A DNA stretch of 64,000 nt from Zeimonas sp032027205 (GTDB lineage: Bacteria > Pseudomonadota > Gammaproteobacteria > Burkholderiales > Burkholderiaceae_E): NCBI GenBank assembly GCA_032027205.1, contig JAVSMN010000001.1, forward strand, positions 2,793,418-2,857,417, in the 5' to 3' direction. Below, in pieces: positions 20,482-28,898 of the stretch; the stretch's first letter is position 1, and every line of letters starts with the position of its first letter. The notes under the pieces are model-generated. The model was not told the DNA's origin and did no database searches. It worked only from the letters and a program-made list of their open reading frames with translations. Position numbers and translations under genes: made by a program.

Positions 20482-22315
20482 GCCGGGCGTTGCGCCTGCT
20501 GCGGCGACGCAGACGTCGGCGGATGGCGAACGTCCTCCGGTCGGACTGCGCGCCGGCGTCATCGGCAACTCGCGCATCGGCGCGCTGGTCGACGAGCGCG
20601 GCGTCGTCTCGTGGATGTGCGTGCCGCGTTTCGACGGCGACCCGGTGTTCTGCAGCCTGCTCGACGACGACGCGAGCGACGGCCGCTTCGCCATCGAGAT
20701 GGAGAACGTCGAGACGATCTCGCAGGAGTACCTGCGCAACACGGCGATCCTGCGCACGACGATGACCGATCGCTCCGGGCAGCGCCTGGAGGTGATCGAC
20801 TTCTGCCCGCGCTTCTACCAGCACGGGCGCGTGTTCGCACCGGTTTCGCTGGTGCGCATGGTGCGACGCATCGCGGGCCGGCCGCGATTGCGCGTGGTCT
20901 TCGCGCCGAGATGCAACTACGGGGCGGACCGCCCGTCGATGACCTTCGGCAGCCATCACATCCGCGCGCAGCTTGCGTCGTATCCGTTGCGACTGACCAC
21001 CGATGCGCCGATCACGCAGGTGATGGAACGCGCGTGGATCCGCGTCAATGAGGACCTGACGCTGATCCTCGGGCCCGATGAGACGCTGACCAGCGGCCCG
21101 CGTGAGACCGGACGACGGCTGTACGACGAGACGCGCGGCTACTGGAGTCGTTGGGTACGCAACCTGGCGATTCCCTTCGAATGGCAGGATGCGGTGATTC
21201 GCGCGGCGATCACGCTGAAGCTGAACACCTTCGACGACACCGGCGCAATCGTAGCCTCGCTCACCACGTCGATTCCCGAGGCGCCCGGCACGCAGCGCAA
21301 CTGGGATTACCGCTTCTGCTGGCTGCGCGACGCGTATTTCACCGTCGACGCGTTGAACCGGCTGGGCGCCACCGGCTCGATGCAGCGCTTCCTGCGCTAT
21401 CTCGAGGACATCGTCACCGATGCCACCGACGGTACGCTGCAGCCGGTGTACGGCATGAGCGGGGCAACGCAGCTCGACGAGGCGGTGGCGCCGGCGCTGC
21501 GCGGCTATCGCGGGCATGCTCCGGTGCGCATCGGCAACCTCGCGTGGCTGCAGGCGCAGCACGACGTCTACGGCTCGGCGATCCTGGCCGTGGCGCACGC
21601 TTTCTACGACCGGCGTCTCGCGCGTCCGGCGGGTCGCGAGCTGTTCGAGGCGCTCGAACACTTCGGCGACCAGGCGTGGCTGAACCACGCGCGGCCCGAC
21701 GCGAGCATCTGGGAATATCGCGGACGCGAGGCGGTGCACACCTTCTCGTCGGTGATGTGCTGGGCTGCGTGCGACCGGCTCGAACGCATCGCCGCGCACC
21801 TTGGCCTGGCCGACCGACGTGAATGGTGGCGCGATCGCTCCGAGCAGATCCGCGCGGCGATCGAGGCGCGCGCGTGGAATGAAGAGATCGGCGCCTTCGC
21901 GTCCACTTTCGGCGGGCGCGATCCCGATGCAAGCCTGCTGCTGCTCGGCCCGCTCGGCTTCCTGAAGCGCGACGACCCGCGGCTGCACTCGACGGTGGCG
22001 ACGATCGAGCGCGAGTTGCGCCGCGGAGACTTCCTGCTGCGCTACGCGCAGCCCGACGACTTCGGCATGCCCGAGACGGCGTTCATCGTCTGCACCTTCT
22101 GGTGGATCCAGGCGCTCGCGCAGATCGGCGAGCGCGCGCGTGCGCGAGAGCTGTTCGAGAACCTGCTGGCGAATCGCAATTCGCTCGGCCTGCTTTCGGA
22201 AGACATCGACCCCGTCACGCGCGCGCTGTGGGGCAATTATCCGCAGACCTACAGCATGGTCGGCATCATCACCTGCGCGATGCGGCTGAGCGAACGCTGG
22301 GAAGACGCATTCTGA
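20468..22315 (+). CDS. Glycoside hydrolase family 15 (glucoamylase/trehalase-like)
   Basis: 615-residue inverting alpha-glucosidase of GH15. The N-terminal beta-domain contains SRIGALVDERGVVSWMCVPRFD and the (alpha/alpha)6 catalytic domain contains QRNWDYRFCWLRDAYFTVDAL. The likely general acid Glu is in SIWEYRGREAVHTFS and the catalytic base Glu in LGLLSEDIDP, followed by GNYPQTYSMVGII. No signal peptide is seen, so it acts in the cytoplasm. GH15 includes trehalases as well as glucoamylases; being next to glk and opposite otsAB, trehalose is a reasonable substrate, but this is inference. ATG 20468 overlaps the glk end by 14 bases. Confidence 0.92.
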   Translation: MSNVEPGVAPAAATQTSADGERPPVGLRAGVIGNSRIGALVDERGVVSWMCVPRFDGDPVFCSLLDDDASDGRFAIEMENVETISQEYLRNTAILRTTMTDRSGQRLEVIDFCPRFYQHGRVFAPVSLVRMVRRIAGRPRLRVVFAPRCNYGADRPSMTFGSHHIRAQLASYPLRLTTDAPITQVMERAWIRVNEDLTLILGPDETLTSGPRETGRRLYDETRGYWSRWVRNLAIPFEWQDAVIRAAITLKLNTFDDTGAIVASLTTSIPEAPGTQRNWDYRFCWLRDAYFTVDALNRLGATGSMQRFLRYLEDIVTDATDGTLQPVYGMSGATQLDEAVAPALRGYRGHAPVRIGNLAWLQAQHDVYGSAILAVAHAFYDRRLARPAGRELFEALEHFGDQAWLNHARPDASIWEYRGREAVHTFSSVMCWAACDRLERIAAHLGLADRREWWRDRSEQIRAAIEARAWNEEIGAFASTFGGRDPDASLLLLGPLGFLKRDDPRLHSTVATIERELRRGDFLLRYAQPDDFGMPETAFIVCTFWWIQALAQIGERARARELFENLLANRNSLGLLSEDIDPVTRALWGNYPQTYSMVGIITCAMRLSERWEDAF

Positions 22316-23444
22316 ACGCGGCCGGCAGCGACGCGCTGCCGGCGAACTGCGCGAGCGCGACGCCGCCGAGCGCGATCATCGCGCCGGCGATCTTCGTCGC
22401 GGTGAAGGCTTCGCCGACGGCGATCCACGAAATCAGCCCGGCCACCGGCGGCATGCCGTACATCATCGGCGCCGTACGGGCGACGCCGCGCACCGCGTTG
22501 ACCCAGCCCCAGACGAGCCAGCCGACGAAGGCCGAAACGACGATCGCGAACAGCAGCCCGAGCCAGATCCACGGCCCGAAGCCCGTCCAGTCGACGCGCA
22601 GGCCAGCCGGCGCGGTGAGCGCGACGATCGGCACCGCGCCGAGCAGCGTCGCGTAGGCCATCACGACGACGCCTCCGTGGCGCTCGATCAGCGGCTTGGA
22701 TGCCACCGTGTAGTACGAGAAGAACGATGCCGAAACGAGCAGCACGAGATCGCCGGCGCCGGCGCTCCACCGGCCGGCGAAGAGCTTGTCGGACAGGAAG
22801 ACCAGCACGCCGCCACAGGCGATTGCGGCGCCGGCGACTTGCGCCCGCGTCATTCGCTCGATGCCCGAGACGCGCAGGATCAGCAGCGTGAAAACCGGCC
22901 CGCAGGCGAGGATCAGCGAGCTGGAGAAAGCGGTCGACCAGTGAATGCCGTAGGTGACGGTGCCCACGTGCAGCACATGGCCGAAGAAGCCGAGTCGGGC
23001 GAGCGCGAGCAGGTCGGCGCGCGGCACCGATGGGAAGCGCCGCCCGTAGACGTGCACGAGCAGCGCGAGCGCGCAGGCCGGCATGACAAGGTAGCGCGCG
23101 AACAGGAATCCGGCGGGCGAGACAGCCTCGAAGACCACCTTCTGCACCGAGAAGTTCGCGCCCCAGACGGCGATGATGGCAATGCATGCGACGAGCGCCT
23201 GCCACTGGCGCCTGCGGCTGTCGGGGGAAATGGTGTTGCGCTCGCGGGGAAACTCGAATGATAGCGAGCCGGCCGCCAGTGCTCGCCGCCGCCTCAGCGG
23301 CGAGCGGTCCGATTTGGTAAAATTGCGGTTTCCCCGTTTCCGATTTCCGTTCCGGCGTTCACGCCGGCGCGCGGCCCTGCCGGCGGCTCGGCGCAACGCC
23401 CTGCCTGCGATTCGGCATCCTACGTCGTCAGAAGGAGAGCGCAT
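22269..23444 (-). CDS. EamA/DMT-superfamily transporter (start uncertain)
   Basis: Ten-helix drug/metabolite transporter of the EamA type with two EamA repeats: WQALVACIAIIAVWGANF onward and, after the central loop, GDLVLLVSASFFSYYTVASKPL onward. Substrate unknown. The only ATG is at 23444, but the first 70 or so residues are Arg-rich and unlike a transporter, and would overlap the start of the next gene; a TTG at 23396 gives the same problem, and an ATT at 23231 sits immediately before the conserved part. The true protein is probably about 320 residues. Its 3' end overlaps the convergent GH15 gene by 47 bases. Confidence 0.82.
   Translation of the reverse strand: MRSPSDDVGCRIAGRALRRAAGRAARRRERRNGNRKRGNRNFTKSDRSPLRRRRALAAGSLSFEFPRERNTISPDSRRRQWQALVACIAIIAVWGANFSVQKVVFEAVSPAGFLFARYLVMPACALALLVHVYGRRFPSVPRADLLALARLGFFGHVLHVGTVTYGIHWSTAFSSSLILACGPVFTLLILRVSGIERMTRAQVAGAAIACGGVLVFLSDKLFAGRWSAGAGDLVLLVSASFFSYYTVASKPLIERHGGVVVMAYATLLGAVPIVALTAPAGLRVDWTGFGPWIWLGLLFAIVVSAFVGWLVWGWVNAVRGVARTAPMMYGMPPVAGLISWIAVGEAFTATKIAGAMIALGGVALAQFAGSASLPAAFRMRLPSVRSAASRR
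23281..23305. repeat. Perfect 9-bp inverted repeat (hairpin)
   Basis: GCTCGCCGC at 23281-23289 and its exact reverse complement at 23297-23305 are separated by seven bases. It lies between the divergent DMT transporter and OmpA-like genes, so it may be a 5' leader hairpin or an operator. No T-run follows on either strand. Confidence 0.4.
23318..23323 (+). promoter_or_regulatory. Possible -10 element (TAAAAT) for the OmpA-like gene
   Basis: TAAAAT stands out in a GC-rich stretch about 120 bases before the TTG start of the OmpA-domain gene. The -35 position at 17-bp spacing (CAGCGG) is poor, so this is only a candidate. The implied 5' leader would be about 115 bases. Confidence 0.3.
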
Positions 23445-23950
23445 TGCATTCCGAAATCCGCACTTCGCCCGTCGCGGAGGCCGATGCCTCCACCAAGCGC
23501 CGTGTCGCCCCCGCGGCCCCGGCCGGCGCCGCTCGTCGCCCGGCCGCTCCCGAAGACAGTGCCGAGTCGACCGTGCGCGTCTACTTCGAAGGGGATTGCA
23601 CCAGCGTCAGCGAGGAGTACCTGCAGCTGATTCGCGAGCAGGCTGAGCGCTTCAATACCGGCCCAGGCGGCACGCTGATCGTCTCCGGTCATGCAAATCC
23701 GGTCGAGGAACCCGAGGCAGCGGTGCAGCTGAGCATGAGCCGCACGCAGGCCGTCGCCACGCTGCTCGAGCGCTTCGGCGTGCAGAGCCATCGCATCGTT
23801 CGCGTCAGTCACGGCTCGAATGCGCCGATCGTCGACTACGCCGACGAGTCCGTTCGATGGGTCAATCGCTGCGTGGAAATCCGCCACGGCGGTCTCACGC
23901 CGCGCCAACCCGTGTGGTCGCAGCGCACGCGCAAGTCCACCCGACGCTGA
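23444..23950 (+). CDS. OmpA C-terminal-domain protein without signal peptide
   Basis: 168 residues. The second half is an OmpA-type peptidoglycan-binding fold: VRVYFEGDCTSVSEEYLQLI, LIVSGHANPVEEPEAA, LSMSRTQAVATLLERFGV and the terminal NRCVEIRH, matching the family NRRVEI. The first 45 residues are Ala/Pro-rich and polar, with no signal peptide or lipobox, which is odd for a periplasmic domain. TTG at 23444 is the only usable start: the frame is open back to a TAA at 23318 but holds no ATG, GTG or TTG, and AGAAGGAGA lies six bases before the TTG. Function unknown. Confidence 0.72.
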   Translation: MHSEIRTSPVAEADASTKRRVAPAAPAGAARRPAAPEDSAESTVRVYFEGDCTSVSEEYLQLIREQAERFNTGPGGTLIVSGHANPVEEPEAAVQLSMSRTQAVATLLERFGVQSHRIVRVSHGSNAPIVDYADESVRWVNRCVEIRHGGLTPRQPVWSQRTRKSTRR

Positions 23951-26309
23951 AACCCCGCAGAGCGCAGCGCTGAGACTCCTCGAGCAGCTCAACGATCGCC
24001 AGCGCGAAGCGGTCACGCTGCCGGCCGAGCACGCGCTCGTGCTCGCCGGCGCCGGCAGCGGCAAGACGCGCGTGCTCACCACGCGCATCGCCTGGCTGAT
24101 CTCCACCGGGCAGGTGAGCCCGCACGGCATCCTCGCCGTCACTTTCACCAACAAGGCCGCGCGCGAGATGCTCACTCGGCTGTCGGCGATGCTGCCGATC
24201 GAGCCGCGCGGCATGTGGATCGGCACCTTCCATGGGCTGGCCAATCGCATGCTGCGCGCACATCATCGCGACGCCGGGCTGCCGCACACCTTCCAGATCC
24301 TCGATTCGCAGGACCAGCTCGCGGCGATCAAGCGGCTGCTGCGCGCGCTGAACGTCGACGACGAGAAATTCCCGCCGAAATCGCTGCAGCACTTCATCAA
24401 CGGCGCCAAGGACGAGGGCCGGCGCGCGGCGGCGGTGGAGGCCTACGACGAGCACACGCGGCGCATGGTCGAGCTGTACGCCGCCTACGACGAGCAGTGC
24501 CAGCGCGAGGGTGTCGTCGATTTCGCCGAGCTGCTGCTGCGCAGCCACGAGCTGCTGTCGCGCAACGCGCCGCTGCGCGAGCACTACCGCGCGCGCTTTC
24601 GCCACATCCTCGTCGACGAGTTCCAGGACACCAACACGCTGCAATACGAGTGGCTGAAGCTGCTCGCCGGCGAGTCGTCGGTGCTGTTCGCCGTCGGCGA
24701 CGATGATCAGAGCATCTATTCGTTTCGCGGCGCGCGCGTGGCGAACATGGCGGCCTTCGAGCGCGAGTTCCGCGTCACCCACCTGATCCGCCTCGAGCAG
24801 AACTACCGCTCGCACGCGAACATCCTCGACTGCGCCAATGCGCTGATCGCGCACAACCGCAACCGCCTCGGCAAGAACCTGTGGACCGACGCGGGCGAGG
24901 GCGAGCCGGTGCGCGTTCGCGAATCGCTCAGCGATGCGCAGGAAGCGCAATGGCTGGTCGAGGAGATCCGCTCGCTCGTCGCCGAGGGCTGGATGCGCAG
25001 CGACATCGGCGTGCTGTACCGCTCGAACGCGCAGTCGCGCGTGCTCGAGCACGCGCTGTTCTCGTCGGGCATCGCGTACCGGGTCTACGGCGGGCTGCGC
25101 TTCTTCGAACGCGCCGAAGTCAAGCATGCGCTGGCGTACCTGCGGCTGATGGAGAATCCCGACGACGACGGCGCGTTCCTGCGGGTGGCGAACTTTCCGG
25201 CGCGCGGCATCGGTGCGCGCACGCTCGAGTCGCTGCAGGACCAGGCGCGGCGCAGCGCCACGAGCCTGTTCGCGTCGGCCGCGTCGGTGGCCGGAGCCGG
25301 TGGCGCGCGACTGGCGGCCTTCGTGCATCTCGTCGCGCGATTGCGCGCCGACACGCAGGCGCTGCCGCTGCCCGAGGTCGTCGCGCACGTGATCGAGGCG
25401 AGCGGGCTGGTGGCGCACTACCGCAACGAGCGCGAAGGGCAGGAGCGCGTCGAGAACCTGCGCGAACTGGTCAACGCGGCCGCCAGTTTCGTTGCCGAGG
25501 AAGGCATCGCGGTGGGCACGCCAGCCAACCTCGGCGTGTCGGGCTCGTCCGGGTCGCCGGCGTCGATGGCGTCGATGGCGTCGCAGGATCCGACCGATCC
25601 GCTCGTCGCGCCCGGCGCCGTGCAGATAACGCCGCTGGCGGCCTTCCTTGCGCACGCGTCGCTCGAAGCCGGCGAGAACCAAGCGGGCGAAGGCGCCGAT
25701 GCCGTGCAGATGATGACCGTGCATTCGGCCAAGGGACTCGAGTTCGACGCGGTGTTCCTCACCGGCCTGGAGGAAGGGCTCTTTCCGCACGAGAACTCGA
25801 TCGCCGATCCGCAGGGCCTCGAGGAAGAGCGCCGGCTGATGTACGTGGCGATCACGCGCGCGCGCAAGCGCCTGTACCTGTCGTTCGCGCAGACGCGGAT
25901 GCTGCACGGACATACGCGCTACAACCTGCGCTCGCGTTTCCTCGACGAGTTGCCCCCGGCGCTGCTGAAGTGGCTCGGGCCGCGTTTCCGGCCGGAAGGC
26001 GGGCGCGATGGTGCATCGTCGTTCGGCTGGAATGCCACCAGCGCCCCTGCGTCGCAGGGCTGGCGCACCGGCGCGCGCGGGCGCGCGGACACCGGCGGGC
26101 GCGAGGCCTTCGCGCCGCCGGTCTACGAAGACGCCAGCCGAGGCACCGGATTTCGCGTCGGGCAGAACGTCGCGCACGCGCGTTTCGGCGAAGGCGTGAT
26201 CGTCGCCCTCGAAGGCAGCGGCGACGATGCGCGCGCGCAGGTGCGTTTCGAGCGCGAAGGAACGAAGTGGCTCGCGCTTTCGGTTGCGCGGCTCGAACCC
26301 TGCGGCTGA
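23820..26309 (+). CDS. uvrD: UvrD/PcrA/Rep-type DNA helicase (superfamily I)
   Basis: ATP-driven 3'-5' DNA helicase of repair and replication. Motifs in order: LAGAGSGKTRVL (Walker A), TFTNKAAREM, GTFHGLANRML, VDEFQDTN (Walker B), GDDDQSIYSFRGA, EQNYRS, MMTVHSAKGLEFD, EERRLMYVAITRARK, and a C-terminal Tudor-like region (VGQNVAHARFGEGVIVAL). The ATG at 23820 lies 131 bases inside the OmpA-like gene in another frame and its first 50 codons are not family-like. Conserved sequence begins at LRLLEQLNDRQREAV, codon 51 (23970), which is a CTG. No ATG, GTG or TTG lies between, so the real start is unresolved. Could be called Rep or PcrA equally well. Confidence 0.93.
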   Translation: MRRSSTTPTSPFDGSIAAWKSATAVSRRANPCGRSARASPPDAETPQSAALRLLEQLNDRQREAVTLPAEHALVLAGAGSGKTRVLTTRIAWLISTGQVSPHGILAVTFTNKAAREMLTRLSAMLPIEPRGMWIGTFHGLANRMLRAHHRDAGLPHTFQILDSQDQLAAIKRLLRALNVDDEKFPPKSLQHFINGAKDEGRRAAAVEAYDEHTRRMVELYAAYDEQCQREGVVDFAELLLRSHELLSRNAPLREHYRARFRHILVDEFQDTNTLQYEWLKLLAGESSVLFAVGDDDQSIYSFRGARVANMAAFEREFRVTHLIRLEQNYRSHANILDCANALIAHNRNRLGKNLWTDAGEGEPVRVRESLSDAQEAQWLVEEIRSLVAEGWMRSDIGVLYRSNAQSRVLEHALFSSGIAYRVYGGLRFFERAEVKHALAYLRLMENPDDDGAFLRVANFPARGIGARTLESLQDQARRSATSLFASAASVAGAGGARLAAFVHLVARLRADTQALPLPEVVAHVIEASGLVAHYRNEREGQERVENLRELVNAAASFVAEEGIAVGTPANLGVSGSSGSPASMASMASQDPTDPLVAPGAVQITPLAAFLAHASLEAGENQAGEGADAVQMMTVHSAKGLEFDAVFLTGLEEGLFPHENSIADPQGLEEERRLMYVAITRARKRLYLSFAQTRMLHGHTRYNLRSRFLDELPPALLKWLGPRFRPEGGRDGASSFGWNATSAPASQGWRTGARGRADTGGREAFAPPVYEDASRGTGFRVGQNVAHARFGEGVIVALEGSGDDARAQVRFEREGTKWLALSVARLEPCG

Positions 26310-26331
26310 ACGCGCCGGGTCGAGCCGGACA

Positions 26332-27147
26332 TCAGGCTCGCAGGTCGGGCGCCGTGCCGTCGACGGCTTCGCCGGCGGAATCGCTCACCGGTTCGCGGTA
26401 GGTCGGCCAGAACGAGCAGTAGATCACGGTGATCAGCGCGAGCGACAACGGCGACAGGATCATCGACATCACGAACGGATGCGAGCCGAAAGCGCCCTGC
26501 ACCGCGCGTACGACGAGCGAGCCGGCGAAGGCGATGGCGAACCAGCCGATCGCGTAGACGAGGAAGGCGCCGCGGTTGCGCCAGACGGCCAGCAGGCTGA
26601 AGAACAGCGACTTCACCGGCGGCACGCGGTGCCAGGCGACGAACAGCGGCGCGTACCACATCGCCATCTGCACCGGCAGGTAGGCGGTTACGAAGGCGGC
26701 CGCCGCCAGCCACAGCGAGACCTCGTCGAGCGCAATTGATTCGGCCTCTTCCAGGCTGCCGGCGGCCAGTTGCATCAATGCCCCGCCGTCGAACAGCGCC
26801 GCCAGCGCCAGCGCGAGCATGGTCGCCACCGCGTTGACGATGCCCAGCAGCAGCAGCGGGCGCAGCGCGCGGCCGGCGTCCTCGCGGAATGCCGCGAACA
26901 GCATCGACGGTAGCGGCATGCGGCCTTCGTCGGCCGTGCGCACCGCGCGCATCAGCCCGACCATCAACGCCGGCGCGAGCACGAGCGGGGCGATCGAGCC
27001 GACGAAGGGGATGAGCACCGACAGCGACAGCAGCAGCAGGTTCAGGAACGTGATGGCGAGCAGTGCGATCGGCTGGCGGCGCAGCAGTTCGAAGCCGCGC
27101 ATCACCCAGCGCCAGCCGGAGCGCGCGGGCAAGGGGACGATGTGCAT
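26332..27147 (-). CDS. BPSS1780 family membrane protein
   Basis: 271-residue integral membrane protein with about six hydrophobic helices, of the uncharacterised BPSS1780 family found in betaproteobacteria. It opens MHIVPLPARSGWRWVMRGFELLRRQP, the usual start of the family, and has the LMVGLMRAVRTADEG block after helix two. ATG 27147 is chosen from that N-terminal pattern. It lies 46 bases downstream of thrB in the same direction and may share its transcript. No function is established. Confidence 0.75.
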   Translation of the reverse strand: MHIVPLPARSGWRWVMRGFELLRRQPIALLAITFLNLLLLSLSVLIPFVGSIAPLVLAPALMVGLMRAVRTADEGRMPLPSMLFAAFREDAGRALRPLLLLGIVNAVATMLALALAALFDGGALMQLAAGSLEEAESIALDEVSLWLAAAAFVTAYLPVQMAMWYAPLFVAWHRVPPVKSLFFSLLAVWRNRGAFLVYAIGWFAIAFAGSLVVRAVQGAFGSHPFVMSMILSPLSLALITVIYCSFWPTYREPVSDSAGEAVDGTAPDLRA

Positions 27148-27193
27148 CCGGCGGGACGGGCTCGGTAAAGAATTCGGTGGGAGTCGGCAGGGC

Positions 27194-28156
27194 TTAGTGC
27201 AGCGCCGGCGCTTCGGCGCGGCGCAGCAACAGCATGCGCTCGAAGCGTGCGGGATCCTTCGGCACGACGATCTCGGCAGGGCGCGGGCAGTGCAGGTCGT
27301 GCAGGCGCGACATCCAGAAGCGCAGCGCGGCCGCGCGCAGCATCGTCTGCCAGGCGTCGTGCTCGACGGGCTGCAGCGGGCGCACGCCCCGGTAGGCGTC
27401 GAGCAGCGCGGCGAGTCGTTCGGCGTCGAAGCGCTCGTTGTCGTCGGTGCACCAGTCGTTGGCTGCGACCGCAAGATCGAAGAGCCAGGCGTCGATGCCG
27501 GCGAACCAGAAGTCGATGACGCCGACCAGGCGCGGCGACCGCGCCTGCGCGTCGAAGAAGACGTTGTCGCGGAACAGGTCGGCGTGCACGGCCGACGCAG
27601 GCAGCGATGCGAGGCGCCCGCTCGCCGCGAAGGCCTGCTGATGCGCGATTTCGTCGGCCAGCAACGCAGCCTGTGCCGGCGCCAGGTGCGAGGCGAGTTG
27701 CGGCGCGACCGACTGCCACCACGCCAGTCCGCGCGGGTTCGGCGCGCGCCCGGCGTAGCCGACGGCGGCCAGGTGCATGCGCGCGATCGTTTCGCCCAAT
27801 TGCGCGCAATGCGCGGGGCCCGGCTGCATCTCGGGCTGCCCGTCGAGCCGGCTGCACAACGCGGCCGGCTTGCCCATCAGCGTTTGGAGCACGACGCCGT
27901 TGTGGTCGGCAACCGGGTCGGGACACGGGATGCCGCTGGCGGCCAGCCGATGCAGCAGACCGAGGTGGAACGGCAATTCCTGTGCGGACATCCGCTCGAA
28001 CAGCGTGAGCACGTAGCGCCCGGCAGTGGTCGTCACGAACCAGTTGCTGTTCTCGATGCCCGAAGCGATGCCTTCGTGCTCGACCAGGTCTCCGATGTCG
28101 TAGCGCGCGAGCCAGCGCGCGAGCACATCGCGCGCAACGAAGGTGAACACGGCCAT
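27194..28156 (-). CDS. thrB: Homoserine kinase (ThrB, APH-fold type)
   Basis: Phosphorylates L-homoserine on the threonine pathway. 320 residues of the aminoglycoside-phosphotransferase-fold ThrB typical of pseudomonads and Burkholderiales, not the GHMP type of enterics. Markers: MAVFTFVARDVLARWLARYD, GIASGIENSNWFVTT, the catalytic loop SAVHADLFRDNVFFD (HxDxxxxN) and the metal-binding IDFWFAGIDAWLFDLAV. ATG start 28156 is seven bases after the LOG gene stop, suggesting a LOG-thrB-BPSS1780 transcript. Confidence 0.94.
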   Translation of the reverse strand: MAVFTFVARDVLARWLARYDIGDLVEHEGIASGIENSNWFVTTTAGRYVLTLFERMSAQELPFHLGLLHRLAASGIPCPDPVADHNGVVLQTLMGKPAALCSRLDGQPEMQPGPAHCAQLGETIARMHLAAVGYAGRAPNPRGLAWWQSVAPQLASHLAPAQAALLADEIAHQQAFAASGRLASLPASAVHADLFRDNVFFDAQARSPRLVGVIDFWFAGIDAWLFDLAVAANDWCTDDNERFDAERLAALLDAYRGVRPLQPVEHDAWQTMLRAAALRFWMSRLHDLHCPRPAEIVVPKDPARFERMLLLRRAEAPALH

Positions 28157-28163
28157 CGGGGGA

Positions 28164-28898
28164 CTACAGATAGAGCATTCGTTCGCGTTCGTCGGCGGTA
28201 GGCACGAAGCCCCGCGTCTGGTAGAAGTCGAAGATCGCCTCGACCACCTTGGCGGGATCGTCGATCACCTGGATCAGGTCGATGTCGCCGGGCGAGATCA
28301 GGCCGTTGCCCACCAGCTGCGCGCGAATCCAGTCGAGCAGTCCGCCCCAGAACGCGGCGTCCATCAGGATGACCGGAATGCGCCTGCCCATCCGCGTCTG
28401 CACCATCGTGAGCACTTCGAACAGTTCGTCGAGCGTGCCGAAGCCGCCCGGTGCGGCGATGAACGCGGTGGCGTATTTCGCGAAGGCCACCTTGCGCGCG
28501 AAGAAGTGGCGGAAGTTCAGCGAGATGTCCTGGTATTCGTTGCCGGCCTGCTCCATCGGCAACTGGATGTTCAGCCCGATCGACGCAGACTTGCCGCTAT
28601 GCGCGCCGAGGTTCGCCGCCTCCATGATGCCCGGGCCGCCGCCGGAAATGATCGCGAAGCCGGCGTCGGACAGGCGCCGCGCTACATCGACGGTGGTTTC
28701 GTACCAGCGGTGACCGGCACGCACGCGCGCGCTGCCGAAAATCGACACGGCCGGTCGGACGTCGGACAGGCGTTCGGTGGCCTCGACGAACTCTGAGATA
28801 ATTCCAAAGATATGCCATGACTCGCGCGCCTTCAGCGACGTCGACCGCTCCGGGCTTTCGATCGCGCGCAACTGCGGCACCTGCTTGCTGCTGGACAT
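28164..28898 (-). CDS. LOG family Rossmann-fold protein
   Basis: 244 residues of the TIGR00730/LOG type (lysine decarboxylase-like fold), related to cytokinin riboside 5'-monophosphate phosphoribohydrolases and nucleotide 5'-monophosphate nucleosidases. Signature elements are SIFGSARV, AIISGGGPGIMEAANLGAH and APGGFGTLDELFEVL (PGGxGTxxE). The substrate in this organism is not known. The ATG at 28898 shares bases 28896-28899 (CATG) with the divergent polA ATG. Since this leaves no intergenic space, a GTG or TTG a few codons downstream may be the actual start. Confidence 0.88.
   Translation of the reverse strand: MSSSKQVPQLRAIESPERSTSLKARESWHIFGIISEFVEATERLSDVRPAVSIFGSARVRAGHRWYETTVDVARRLSDAGFAIISGGGPGIMEAANLGAHSGKSASIGLNIQLPMEQAGNEYQDISLNFRHFFARKVAFAKYATAFIAAPGGFGTLDELFEVLTMVQTRMGRRIPVILMDAAFWGGLLDWIRAQLVGNGLISPGDIDLIQVIDDPAKVVEAIFDFYQTRGFVPTADERERMLYL
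28797..28802 (+). promoter_or_regulatory. Candidate polA -10 element (GATAAT) inside the LOG coding region
   Basis: An AT-rich island at about 28790-28815 in otherwise GC-rich sequence contains GATAAT. TTCGGT lies 18 bases upstream as a weak -35. Because the polA and LOG start codons overlap, polA's promoter must be inside the LOG gene, and this is the best candidate; it is about 95 bases before the polA ATG. Confidence 0.33.

Noticed and set aside
25556..25590. Repeated GCGTCGATG units
   Set aside because: They encode a Ser/Ala/Met-rich loop inside the helicase and stay in frame; not a separate element.
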